From NCBI RefSeq assembly GCF_014905175.1, contig NC_057788.1, positions 18,198,154 through 18,262,153 of the forward strand: a stretch of 64,000 nt of DNA. Direction: 5' to 3'. A program made the translations under genes and the position numbers. This DNA comes from Aphidius gifuensis. Taxonomy: Eukaryota; Arthropoda; Insecta; Hymenoptera; Braconidae. The notes beneath the pieces are model-generated. The model saw nothing but the letters and a program-made list of their open reading frames with translations, did no database searches and had not been told where the DNA came from. Below, piece after piece: positions 11,171-22,125 of the stretch. How positions within the stretch are numbered: position 1 is the first letter of the stretch; each line of letters begins with the position of its first letter.

Positions 11171-12330
11171 AATATAATCCTCATTACCAGTTAACAGTGT
11201 TGATAATTTTTCTTTAAACAAATCTTGTTTTACTTGTGCTCTTTTCCTGAATTGATAAAAGCTTCAACATACTGATAAATCAATTCAGTTTTTGAGCCAG
11301 ATTATCATCAATATCGCCAATTATAACAATCAATAGACTTGTACCAGCAATTGTTGGTTTACCATTATCCTTAATGACAATTAAATATAATATTATTTTT
11401 TTATTTGACGATCATATGTTTTTAATGACAAGACAATTGCAATACCATCATTTTTATTTCCATATTTAACATAAAAACTATTTTCAATTTTATCAGATTC
11501 TATTGTATCCATATTAAATATAAATGATGACCAATTAACGTTTAATTTTTTATTATTATCAATTGCTGTTAGTGTTATTATGTCGATTGTTAGTGGTAAA
11601 TTTTTTTCCAAAATAATTTAATTTTCTCGTAGCTGAGTGCATTGTCATTTACATCAGAAACAATAACAGTTAATGTTTTATAAATATTTTGATGCGCCAG
11701 TCTACTTCTTGTAATCTTTTTTTTTGACATTATATTGTGATACTATTCTAATTGTAATATAATATAATATGTACTCGTGTTGTCATAAATTTATTTAAAT
11801 TTAGTTTTTTTGTAGATTCATTCTTAATTTTACATTCAATTTTTATATTTACATACGTAAATGTCTTCAACTATCAGCCTAACCTTCAAATTGTGTCAAT
11901 TACAGATATCTTAATAGTTAACATACGCATATTAACTATTAAAATACGTATGTTTAATGTTAATATATATATATCTTTGATGTAAACTTATCAGCCACCA
12001 CCCATCTTAACATGGCATATGTTAACATTAAACAGGATATGTTAACTGTTAACATATCCTTCTCTGTGTGTATATCTAGATCACTTGGAATTACTTGTGT
12101 TACTATTGTTTTTCTATCAACATTTTCTTCAACTTTCCCAATGTATTCTGTTTGATTACACATTTTCTTTAACAACTGCAATACAAAATTCTTGACGATG
12201 GTTATTGTGTTCATCGATATTTGGTCTTGTTCATAGTGCACCATAAGTTCCTTGAATTTCTATGACATACATATTTGTAGTATTATTCTCATGATCGATC
12301 ATTTTATTTATAAATACTTCACCAATATTT
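11170..12330 (-). pseudogene. Cadherin fragment, probably classical/N-cadherin-like
   Basis: Minus-strand frames contain VIVSDVNDN near 11650, a TAIDNNKKLNVNW...F stretch at 11393-11611, and near 11290-11390 a KDNGKP...AGTSLLIVIIGD run followed by DIDDN. These are typical EC linkers (the xDxNDN calcium motif), and the last pattern reminds me of the invertebrate N-cadherin family. Frames change repeatedly. Above 11960 the similarity is weaker (VTQVIPSDLDI). It is transcriptionally upstream of the repeats at 5.9-7.3 kb. Confidence 0.55.
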
Positions 12331-12433
12331 TTATTAAAATTTTTATTTTACTATGTAAATAATAAAAAATATTAAAAAAAATAATAAATGATATCAAAAA
12401 TCCGAAAACATCCACCGGTACTATAGTAGCATA

Positions 12434-13790
12434 GTGAAACGTAATATTTTTTTCTCTCAGTGTAATAACAAAAATTATTTATTAGATACGTATCTGGATG
12501 GTTTTTCACATGGAAGTGACAACACTCAATCACAAAGAGCACAAGCTCTTGAAGAAACTCTTCACCAGTCTCAACTTCGTGATAAAGAAGCCATAATATT
12601 ATCGAAACAAAAAGATCTTGCTGAAGCACAAAATACTAGAAATAAGATAAAACGTACGACTTGAATAAAAATCAAAAAAATCTTTTATCAGTGATTTAAA
12701 TGTTAATTTTTTAATTTCAGAAATTCAAAAAAGCAATCTTCGTGCTTACCTTACCTCCAGTGATGATGAATCAATTGCTCAGAATGATGACAATAATGAG
12801 TATGATCCGATGACAACGATGATAATTGTGATGATATTGATAATGACAATGATGATAGTAATCAAGTAAATAATGATAATTATGATAACAATAACGACAG
12901 TAATAACACAGATGATAATTATGATAGTTATGATGACAGTAGAACACTACCAAAAAAAAAAACATATTGAAAAGACTTAATTCAAAAAATAAAAATCAAC
13001 AACAGAAAAGAAAAAGAAGCGGTACATCTTCAGCTGGAAACGAAAAAATTGATCAAATTTTAAAACTTGTAAAATCAATTGATAAAAAGTATGATGAGAT
13101 AAAAAATAATCAAAAAAATCTGTCAATTGTTCTTGAAGAAATCCATGATATTAAATTGCCAATTAAAAGTTTGAAATCACCAGTATCATTGGAAAATAAA
13201 TTAAATGATGAAAATTGTTATCAAGATACAGTAAGTAAATAGATACTGTAAATAAATTTTGTAAATAAAAAACAAAAAATAATCAATTTTTCATTGTCAT
13301 TTTTTTTAGTTTCAATACATGATGGAATTAACTGAAGATGATAAATCTTTCGTTTCACTACCAGATTGTGGTAGAAGCATACTGAAAGCATTTATGGCCC
13401 GGGACATAGCCATGAAGTTAACAATCACGAGACATCGTAAAAATAAGTTTAATATGGCTGATAATTTGCCAATATTAAGAAAATGTATGGAAGGTAAAAA
13501 ACATATATTATGAATAATAGATAGTAATAATAATTGTGGTCAGTAATAATCAAATTTTTGTAAATAAAATAAAAAATATTCCATTCTAGATTCGATGAAC
13601 CGAAGAAGACAAAAATTGAGAATCAAAACAAAATCTTTGGTTGTCTTGAGTGATTGTTTGACACGATCATCAGATTGGGATAATCATCGTAAAAAGTTCA
13701 AGTCCATCAATTCAAGCTAAAAAAAGTCTTATTCAAGCTGTTCAAGAAATAGATGATGCAAATGCAGTAATTTAACAGCATAATTCATTT
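12434..13790 (+). pseudogene. Decayed multi-exon gene, family unknown
   Basis: Coding-like exons are linked by plausible splice sites. An exon to 12653 (LDGFSHGSDNTQSQRAQ, coiled-coil-like, Gln/Glu rich) has a GTACGA donor, and the acceptor TTAATTTCAG at 12720 leads to an exon with LRAYLTSSDDES and a long Asp/Asn tract. A Lys/Arg-rich stretch follows (12967-13230), then a donor GTAAGTAA, an acceptor at about 13310, an exon with FVSLPDCGRSILKAFMARD, and a last exon from about 13591. Frames break in the Asp/Asn tract and in the last exon. It could be a transcription-regulator-like insect gene but no domain was recognised. Confidence 0.4.
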
Positions 13791-14171
13791 ATTTCATATT
13801 TGTTCCTGTTTGTACTTTTATATTATAAAATAAAATTATGAAAATTGTTGAAATCATTATGGGTTAAATAATAGATGAAATAATTTTCAATAAAATGTTC
13901 TTTGATAGATAAATATATTTAATGGATAAAATATTTTCCAATGAAATTTTTTTTTATCAATATAAAAAGTGATTGAAAAATTGATTCTAAATTAATGTTA
14001 CAGTAAACGAAAAATAAACACACTGTCAAACTGCGAACTGCGAATTTTTTTTTTTCATTTTGAATGAAAAAATTTTTAACGTGACTAATTTTTATCAGAA
14101 ATATTCGTTCTTTTCATATGATTCGTATTGATCTATTTTATTTAAGTTGTATTCCAATATTTTTTTAAAAA

Positions 14172-14418
14172 TATAATATGGTTGTAATCAGTTAGCCGAC
14201 AATTAACGGGCCGACATTGAAACAATGATTGTAATTGACGTGTACTTCAATGTAATGTATTTATAATTAGTTGTAACTCTCCTCATTAATTGTAATTAAT
14301 TAATTGAAATTCTAAGTTGCACTTAGCTGACATTACATTGAAGTACAAGTCAATTACGATCATTGTTTTAATGTCGGCTCGTCAATTGTCGGCTAAATTA
14401 TTACACAACCATATTATA
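14172..14418. mobile_element. 247-bp MITE with long inverted arms
   Basis: The termini TATAATATGGTTGT...ACAACCATATTATA enclose inverted arms of roughly 85 bp that include GCCGACAATT and TTCAATGTAATG. The arms differ at several positions. Outer TA dinucleotides fit a TA target site. It is non-coding. Confidence 0.65.
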
Positions 14419-14714
14419 TCTGTTGATGATTTTTAGCTGTCGGTAAAGTCACTCACTAGACAATGCCAATCTAGTGACTTTTTTTTATTCGTAAAATTAG
14501 GGTTTATTTTCATGAAATATTATGTTTAAAATTTTTTTCTCTGTCAATTTAGGTTAAAAATAATAAAATAAAAATAAATATAAGTCATAATTATATTTTT
14601 ATTAATTATTTAGATTGAATAAACTATTAAAAAACGTAGGTTTGACTATAAGTCTGCCTAGCAGTCATTCTCTTCATTTATATAATACTCATTTTCCAGT
14701 TTTTTACAATCTCG

Positions 14715-14830
14715 ATTTTAACTCGGGAAGCGTAACGCCCCGACCTCGGGCCGAGTTTTATACCCGAGATTTCTCCGAGCTTTAAAGTCAGGTGTTACCT
14801 CGGATCGAGATCGGGCTGACCGTATTTTTC
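14715..14830. repeat. CG-rich palindromic island
   Basis: Repeated CTCGGG/CCCGAG and ATCGAG/CTCGAT-type inverted motifs in an otherwise extremely AT-rich stretch can fold into nested hairpins. No gene was seen. Confidence 0.4.
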
Positions 14831-14929
14831 TACATTATAAATATAATTATGTACACATCTGATTCGTTTTTCCATGTTCCATGTTCAGAATCGAAACCTA
14901 ACCATCTTACACGTCCTTCATTTTTATGT

Positions 14930-15178
14930 TTTTTTATAATTTTTTGACAAGATATACATCTAGATAGCGTACTGGACTGAGTTCTTCTTGCCGAAAACAT
15001 CCTTTAACGTTGTTTTCTTGATAGTCAGCAAGCTTGTACGTTATAATTACTGTATTCAATATCTTTGTAAATTGTAAAAATTTGAGTTGTCCAATTTGGA
15101 ATATATCCTTCTTCGAAAATTTTTTTATATTCACTTATTCGCACTTTATCACCTATTTTGAGTTTCTTGTTTGATGTT
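14930..15178 (-). pseudogene. Solo Polinton integrase C-terminus
   Basis: Minus-strand frames give IGDKVRISEYKKIFEEGY, then NWTTQIFTI, then after a one-base shift TYKLADYQENN and RYLDVYLVKKL. The order and spacing match the region between the catalytic core and chromodomain of the intact integrase at 61.4-62.4 kb (GDKVRISKYKNVFEKGY, TYKLIDYEDH, YPDIYLIEKV). The DDE core is absent. It is a third, separate relic of the same integrase family in this window. Confidence 0.7.
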
Positions 15179-15179
15179 A

Positions 15180-16440
15180 GCGTGAAACAAAATATTACGG
15201 AGGCTAGGAGCCATAAGGCTCAGCGGCAGTATTGAAATCATCACCAGAAAAGAAAGAAATGTTATAACTTATAAAGTAATTGTCCTATAGAGTTCGTTTA
15301 GGGCTCAAAAAATGCGTCTCTAAGAACATTATCGCACGAGATAAGGAACATTTCTCCAGTGTTTTTTTTTTCAGAAAACTTAATAAAACCTAAAATTAGA
15401 TGATTTTTTTCATCATTCGAAAAATTATAGAGTGAAAACTATTGAAGTTAGACTATTATTCATAGTATGTTTATTTTTCCAGAAATTCGGTAACTCTTGA
15501 TAGAATTGTCGTAGAGTTTTCGTATACAGCTCAAAAGATGCGTTTTTTAAATACCATTTATTTTTTTATAATATTATTTTTCTAGGAATCATAGTTTTCA
15601 AGAAAAAAAAAAAATTGAGAGCCATCTAGACTCGCGGGTTTATTATGTGTAAACATCTTCGGCGTGTTGTTGTAATTGAAAAAAATAATAATAAGTACAC
15701 ATTTAAACAAATTTTTTTCATTCATTTATGAAAATATTGTTTGTTTTTATTTTATTTTTTTGTATGAACATCTTTTTTTTGAGGTTAGGTGTAATTTTTT
15801 TTTATTAAAAAAATTGTTCGCATCAAGATTAACACTTTTTCTAAATAAAATTTTTTGGCTAAGTCCATTTTTTTTATCCATGCTTCTCACTCCGCCATTT
15901 TAAATTTTTTACCAAATTTTTTTTTTTTTTCGTGTTTGTCTTCCTAAACGCTACAACGTTTCCAAATAGCATTTTCAAATCAAAGCCATTTTTTTTTTGA
16001 GGAAAATCCATCAACAGATAAAATCGGGCCGAAAAAACAGTGATTTTATCGAAAAATTTTTCAAATAAAAAGTGTTAGTTTTGGTGTAAGAAACATTTTG
16101 GTGCAAAAAAAAAAATACAGTATTCATTTAAAAAAACTATGTTCATACCTGAAACTCCGCCATTTTGAATTTTTTTTAAATTTTTTTTTTTTTTTTCTAG
16201 GTCCCCGTCCAAACCCTACAACTTTTACTTGAATCATTTTTCAATTTGAGCTATATTTTCCAAGAAAAATCCATTATCCAATTAAAATGGGACAATCGGT
16301 ATAACTTGTGATAACTTTCTTAAAAATAAAAAAATCGACTTGAAAATTTGTCTGTAGCTTTATAATAATCTAGCGATACCAACAGCATTATCGAAATAAT
16401 TATTTATTTACATCGTTTAATTTTTCTTATTTATTGTTTC
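15180..16440. repeat. Gene-free, degenerate tandem repeat
   Basis: No gene was recognised. Two copies of a stretch of about 140 bp containing CTCCGCCATTTT, a long T run, then AAACCCTACAA/AAACGCTACAA and AAAATCCAT lie near 15885-16030 and 16148-16290. Confidence 0.4.
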
Positions 16441-16504
16441 ATGGCGACGGAAAAATTCAATTTGTCTAACTTCAAACGAAAAAAAAATCGGAAAAATTTA
16501 GCGG

Positions 16505-17045
16505 ATTCATCTACACAATGTTGGCTAAAGAATCTCAAGATAAAGTTTTTTGTAAAAATACAATAATTGCAATATTTAACTTATTACAAAATGATGATTT
16601 ATCAGTATCAATGAAAATGGCATACACATCATTACTTGTTGGTGTTATTGATCACAAAATTGGACGTCAATGGATAATAGAAAATACAGGTAAATATTAA
16701 AAATATTAATATTAATTTAACATTTATATGAATTTTAATTTTTAATCATCAGGTATTTGAATTGATATGGTTAAATATTCTAAATTAAATCCTAGAATGT
16801 ATGTAACAAGAGAAACTCAAAGATTCATCTACACAATGTTGGCTAAAGAATCTCAAGATAAAGTTTTTTGTAAAAATACAATAATTGCAATATTTAACTG
16901 TAAAAATATAGTTGCAATAAGTAAGCCAGTTATAAATAATAAATTTAATATAGTAATTTACATGGTATTGATTTAAGTGATGTATATGAAGATCAACAAA
17001 ACCAAATATGTACAACATTTGATTTAATAACAAATATATATGATA
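16505..17045 (+). pseudogene. Partly duplicated exon of an unknown gene
   Basis: The coding stretch RFIYTMLAKESQDKVFCKNT occurs twice (about 16507-16570 and 16824-16890). The first copy continues through LLQNDDLSVSMKMAYTSLL to a good donor (ATACAG|GTAAAT, about 16689). The second follows an acceptor at about 16752, carries an in-frame TGA and then diverges, ending with DVYEDQQNQICTTFD. The helix-rich character suggests an armadillo-like host protein, but I cannot name it. Confidence 0.4.
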
Positions 17046-17050
17046 TATAA

Positions 17051-17116
17051 TGTAAGATTGGGCTTTTATATTTTATTTTCTTTTATTGTTTAAATATAAA
17101 AAGCGACCAATCTTAC
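17051..17116. repeat. Hairpin GTAAGATTGG...CCAATCTTAC
   Basis: Inverted arms GTAAGATTGG-GCTTTTATATTT and AAATATAAAAAGC-CCAATCTTAC flank a T-rich loop. It is a short palindrome, possibly a tiny MITE. Confidence 0.5.
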
Positions 17117-17439
17117 TTGTTTAAATTTACCAAAATGAATATGCAATGAAATTTACTTTAAAATATGAATATTGATTATTTAAATTTACCCTGAAATTGA
17201 GTGGATGTAAAATAACAATCAAACAGAATTTTATATTTTAATATATGAAAATTATTTGTATTTATTCAAATTATCATACCCTAATCATTCATACTAAACA
17301 CACACATACTCATACCAATATAACCTGACTGATGATTGAAGTTCTTGATGCCAAGTTGATGATGTTGATGATGATTCGTTGGCCTTGGAATGCTTGGTTG
17401 ATCAGACCAAGTAAATGTCCAAAGATTTTGTGTTGTGTA

Positions 17440-17540
17440 ATTACCAGCAATGAATATTATTGATGTTGAATAATGCCAGCAATGAATATTATTAATGTTG
17501 AATAATTGTCAACAGTGAATAGTATTGATGTTGAATTGAC
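17440..17540. repeat. Three ~33-bp direct repeats
   Basis: The unit CCAGCAATGAATATTATTGATGTTGAATAA is repeated about three times with small changes. Confidence 0.5.
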
Positions 17541-17809
17541 TTTATTTCTTCAACGCTGATGCAACAAGTTTATTTTTTGAGTAATGGCGGCGTGATTTAT
17601 GGAAGGACGCCGTCCTGATTCACGTCGTCTTTTTACCAAGTTTGGATTTATTGCTCAGCTTATTTTAATTGACAATTTTACTGTGTACACAATATTCTTT
17701 ATTTACTTAATGACAATTTGATATTGATTGTTGTTTTATAACAATCAATTAGTTGAAAAATCAGTTTAATATTTATATTCACAATTTCAGTACTTGAATT
17801 TATTTGAGT

Positions 17810-18055
17810 TGGCTTGGCCAACTTAATATTTGCCAGCGTCTTGCTTGCCAGCCAAGACACAAGTGTAAAAACACAAGGTGCAAGACCGAAGTGCCAAACC
17901 GAAGTGAGCGGAGCACACGTTCCCCGTAGCCAAAACTCCACTCTCTCTCTCTCTCTTCTCCGTCTCTCTCTCATCGACTCTCATACTAACGCATCATACA
18001 AGGTGGCGCACCATCTAGCAATACTATCTCGCTACAATAAATATATTATTTAAAA
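17810..18055. other. GC-richer block with a CT microsatellite
   Basis: This stretch is distinctly richer in G/C than its surroundings and contains a (CT)n tract at about 17939-17970 in the plus strand. It could be the end of a retroelement or a promoter-proximal region. No coding frame is convincing. Confidence 0.3.
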
Positions 18056-18057
18056 AT

Positions 18058-18264
18058 ATGGATAGCACAATAATAATAATATTGGGCAAATTATCATGTA
18101 TGTATTGGTGGTTAGCTGGTGGTTTTATTGATGGTCCCAGTACTGATTCTAGTACTCCAATTGGGATATGTAATTTAATTTCAAGTCAACATGGTATTGC
18201 TGTTATATCATTGATAGATCTATTAAAACCCCAGCCATTTGTAAATGACATTCTAAAAAAATAA
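18058..18264 (+). CDS. Unassigned 68-residue ORF
   Basis: The frame MDSTIIIILGKLSCMYWWLA continues through GPSTDSSTPIGICNLISS to a stop. Hydrophobic at the start, then polar. No family was recognised and it may be an exon of a host relic. Confidence 0.2.
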   Translation: MDSTIIIILGKLSCMYWWLAGGFIDGPSTDSSTPIGICNLISSQHGIAVISLIDLLKPQPFVNDILKK

Positions 18265-18368
18265 AATAATAATTAATTAAATAGAATCATTAATTATTTT
18301 ATAAAAATAAATTCAATTACCTTATGATACATGAATTATATCATTCACCAGCAGCTTCATCACTCTCT

Positions 18369-18915
18369 TGTAGATGATCCAACAATTGCCGTTGAAATAT
18401 TGATTTGTTAAATATTAAAAAATGTTTTTTTTGATATTACACGATGAACAGTATTATCTGTTCTATTATTGTATTTATTCAAACCAAGTGGATGAACAAA
18501 TAAATCAGTTGCTGAATTATTCGTAACAAAAACATCATTACCATCATAAAAAAATTTAACACCAGCTCTAATAAGACTTCTTGCTTTTTTAAATTCTTGT
18601 TGTTTATTTAATTTATCACCAAAATTACCAATACAAAATCTTGAACGTAATGATGGACCAGTACTACCATTAACAATTATTATATTTTCATTTGATGTAA
18701 ATGTACCAATTGAATTATTTTTTTCATAATATGTTATTGATGCCCATTCATTTGGAGTTTTAAATCTTGATAAATTATCAATAAGTGCTGATAATTCAAT
18801 TGTCGTATTTAATAATGATACATCAATTTCTTTAATTTGTTCATTTATTTTATCTGTTTTATTTATTTGTCCTTTTGATAATTTAAATAAATTTTTAAAT
18901 GTGTTTAATTTTTTT
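18369..18915 (-). pseudogene. Smad-like MH2 domain relic
   Basis: An open minus-strand frame without a local ATG (about 18915-18411, stop TAA at 18411-18409) contains WASITYYEKNNSIGTF, then VNGSTGPSLRSRFCIG, then AGVKFFYDGNDVFVTNNS...FVHPLGLN. This follows the start of the MH2 fold (W-x-SI-x-YYE-x-N..., RFCxG, then GV-x-x-x-Y-x-G-x-x-V...FV). MH2 domains mediate Smad trimerisation and receptor contact, and insects also have a divergent MH2 protein (Expansion). The C-terminal half of the domain is missing. Whether the copy is an exon or a pseudogene is unclear. Confidence 0.5.
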
Positions 18916-18989
18916 GATACTTATTTACATCCCATTTTTATATTTTGACTTCTGAAATATCGTAGCCGGATCATTTATTAGACAATCAA

Positions 18990-20935
18990 TATTGCCCTGT
19001 AAAATAATCCAACTAGATATGTATTTTAATTAACCCTGTTTATCCTGCCCAGTGAAGGAACATTAGAAAGGTAGGGGATAATAATTACGTAATGTAGGGA
19101 GAGGTAAAAAGGAACCTGAAAAATACGCGAAAAAGCAACACAATAATACTATAAAAAAAATAACTTTAGTTAACACTTGTAAATTTCGGTAAAATAAAAG
19201 CACAATTTATTTGTAATTAAACCCACAAAATATTACACAAGAACGTGACACAAAATAATTATTAAAATAATTAACCCAGTTAAATACGTATTCGCGCGTC
19301 GCGTCGAAAAGAGAGAAACTAAGCCATGCGGTCGTAGTTTTATTCAATTTGTTAAAGTTGCACAATTAATTTATGACGACTGAGTAATTAGCGACGGGAT
19401 TGAGAAGCAATCCAGTCGATTGAATTGATAAGTCACTGACTCTACATTAACACTACGATGATGCTTGGCTTTTACAGTAACAATAATTTCACACTAGTTA
19501 TAAATTCGATGAGCAAACACTGAGTTAAAATTTATTATAGTAAAAGGTACTTACATTGGCTGTCGAAATATTAGTCTAGCGCTCTAGCGACGGCGTGTAC
19601 CTTGAATGTTACTCGAACCTCGGTTCCTCAATTGACAAGTTGTAATAATTATTTTATTACAAATAAAATAATTGCTGATAAATTACGTATGTAATTATTC
19701 TGGTATGGTCGTAACTTCTTGGATGGTTACAGAATATATATATATTTTAATAAATATATATATATATATAGTCTTATGGTGACACTGATTTTACACTGGT
19801 ATGCTATGGAAGGAGCGCTTTTTGCGGCGTATTCCGTAGTAGCATCAATTCTTGACCATGTGGTCGTAACTTGTACAATAAAATCTTGACGTATTTTTCG
19901 TCAAATACTATAATTATTTAATATAAAAACTGTATCTATTTTATTCACTGTTTAATTTATTACTTGATTTAATATAATAAATGCTTTAAACTTATTTTAT
20001 ACAAGTAAAGAAAGATTTTCAGACCACGCGGTCGTAACTTGTATAATAAAATATTTAATTATTTTTACCAAATAATATAATTAATTAATACAACGAATTG
20101 TAATTTATTTTATTCACCATTTAATTGATTAAGCAATTTAAGGCAATAAATGCTTTCAAATTTATTTCACACAAGCAAGAGAAAAATTTTCAGACCATGC
20201 GGTCGTAAAATATTACAAGTTAATATTTCAAATGATTTTACGACTTTAAATTGATAAATTAAATAACCAAATGTTATTTAATTATTATTGAAACAATAAA
20301 GTAATTTAATAATCAATAAAATAATGAATAAGTATAACTTACAATTTGTGTTGGTTGATAGTAAAATATTCTAAGTTCTTAAACTTAAAATGCGTTGAGG
20401 CCAAGTGCCAAAAAATATTAATGCTGGAAGAGCGACGAACAGGTTGACTTACAACCCAAGAGTGAACGACCTAGGATCCAGGATCTCGGTCGATGACCGT
20501 AAATCCTCAGAGTAGGGGTGGATCCTTCGGGGATGTTCAGTTTTTCCTCATAGTATAGTGTCTATTTTCTTGTATAGCTTAATTCTTATTGGTCGGGAAA
20601 ATCGTATGATTTTCCGACGTTAATTATAATTATTTCTAGTTTCTTAATTATGACATGAGTGGTATCGAGAGAATCCTTGTAATTTTAGGATTCTGTCGAT
20701 ATCACTCATTATATTAATTTGTATGTAATTTTGATTATTAAAATTGGCGGTTTGGCCGCTTGGCAATAGTGCCGGCTCGAGAGATTTATTGAGGGTGCAA
20801 TGCCTCTAGCTCCCCTAAATGTAGTGTTTCTACAATCAGTAAGATGGAGTTAGGGGCATTGAAATACACCCTCAACATTTATTATTAACATAAAAATTAA
20901 AAAGTTAATGCGCCTACCGCAGGACATTACACTTC
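18990..20935. repeat. Repeat-rich block, probably retroelement LTR
   Basis: No gene was seen. It ends on the plus strand in GCGCCTACCGCAGGACATTACA, whose reverse complement starts TGTAATGTCC, like the 5' end of many insect Gypsy LTRs in minus orientation. It contains a (TA)n tract near 19730-19770, inverted repeats (GGGAAAATCGTATGATTTTCC near 20602, quoted as two arms around CGTATG; ATGAGTGGTATCGA...TCGATATCACTCAT near 20653-20710) and GAGGGTG...CACCCTC at 20788-20875. The left edge is undefined. Confidence 0.35.
19853..20210. repeat. 171-bp tandem repeat headed by GACCRYGYGGTCGTAA
   Basis: Two full units (about 19853-20023 and 20024-20194) and the start of a third begin with a near-palindrome GACCACGCGGTC or variant, followed by CGTAACTTGTAYAATAAAAT. 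A diverged copy of the head (CCATGCGGTCGTAG) lies at about 19322. Confidence 0.65.
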
Positions 20936-21308
20936 TATCTTTTGATATTTATTATATTGTTAATAATTTACTGTAAATATTGACATTGTTTATTGGTAAA
21001 TAAATTTATGTGTTGTTTTGTAAACTCCAGGTGATAATAGACTGAGAAAAAAAATTTAAATATTTGACAATGTTGTTGTAAAAGTTTAAAAGCAAATTGT
21101 CACTGCAAAAATAATTCAATTTATGTAGAAATTTTTAAAGTAACTAATTTGTCAAGAAAATAACTAATTAAATTGTTTAAAATAATTTGTTTTTTGTTAT
21201 ATTAAAGGTTGATAGATAAATATATTTCATCAACTTTAATGGGACTTGTTTATTTTAAAAATGAAAATTTTAAACAGCTAACCACCAGCTAAGTATTGTC
21301 ATGTACAA

Positions 21309-21806
21309 ATGAATCTTATTAAAAAAAATAAAATTATTGATTTATTAAGATCTAATAGATTAGCATTAATATATATGAAAAAATTACAAACATTAAGACC
21401 ATTTAAAATGCCACATGGACATAAATTTAATCATCAAAATATTGCATTTATGATAACACCAATGGGTTCATTAATGAAACGTGAATTAATGCAAAATGAT
21501 TGTGCTAAAATATTTATTGATAAATTATTTGATGTAACATGTCAACCAGTACAAAGTACTGCTGTTATAACATTTCAAAGTATGTTACATACATTAAATA
21601 ATTTTATGCCACATAGTACTCCATGTGTTGCTAAAAATAATGATATAAATAATAAACAAAAATTTACAACACAAACAATATTTGATGGTATTGCTATTAT
21701 AACTGATAAATTTGAATTTAAATGAGCTGATTGTTTAGAAACAATATGTGTATTAAATCTTGCACAAGGAATTTTGAATAATCAGCCAAATTTACAAATT
21801 ACATAA
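21309..21806 (+). pseudogene. Unassigned gene fragment with one stop
   Basis: A 138-residue frame from ATG 21309 (KMPHGHKFNHQNIAFMITP; LFDVTCQPVQSTAVITF) stops at TGA 21723-21725. The same frame then continues sensibly (ADCLETICVLNLAQGIL) to about 21806, so a single nonsense change seems to split a larger exon. Helix-rich, family unknown. It may come from the same host gene type as the fragment at 16.5 kb. Confidence 0.35.
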
Positions 21807-22125
21807 AAACACCAATTGTCATGAAAAATAAATTATTAAGAAATTGACAACAAATTTTTTTAAATGTTTTAATTCAAGTTATTTTTATTGAGTCTTAATT
21901 ATTTTAATATTAGGTTATTTTATCAGTAGGTTTTTTTTTTTTAATTTTTATTATCAAGTATAATATTTTGTTTAACAATAATATTTATTATATTATTTTT
22001 TATTTATCATTATAATTAATAATATATTTTTTTTTTTAAATTAAATTTATACTTTCGTATCACCCCTTTTTTTATCGCTTTTTTTTTTTTTTTTTTAATT
22101 AAGACTTTTTTATAGTTTGGTTTAT
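21807..22125. other. No gene seen (3' flank of the RGG gene)
   Basis: Long T and A runs. It contains several AATAAA-like hexamers on the minus strand that could serve 3' processing of the gene ending at 22126. Confidence 0.3.

Noticed and set aside
12771..12965. His/Tyr/Asn-rich minus-strand frame
   Set aside because: Antisense shadow of the Asp/Asn-coding GAT/AAT tract on plus, so low complexity and not a gene.
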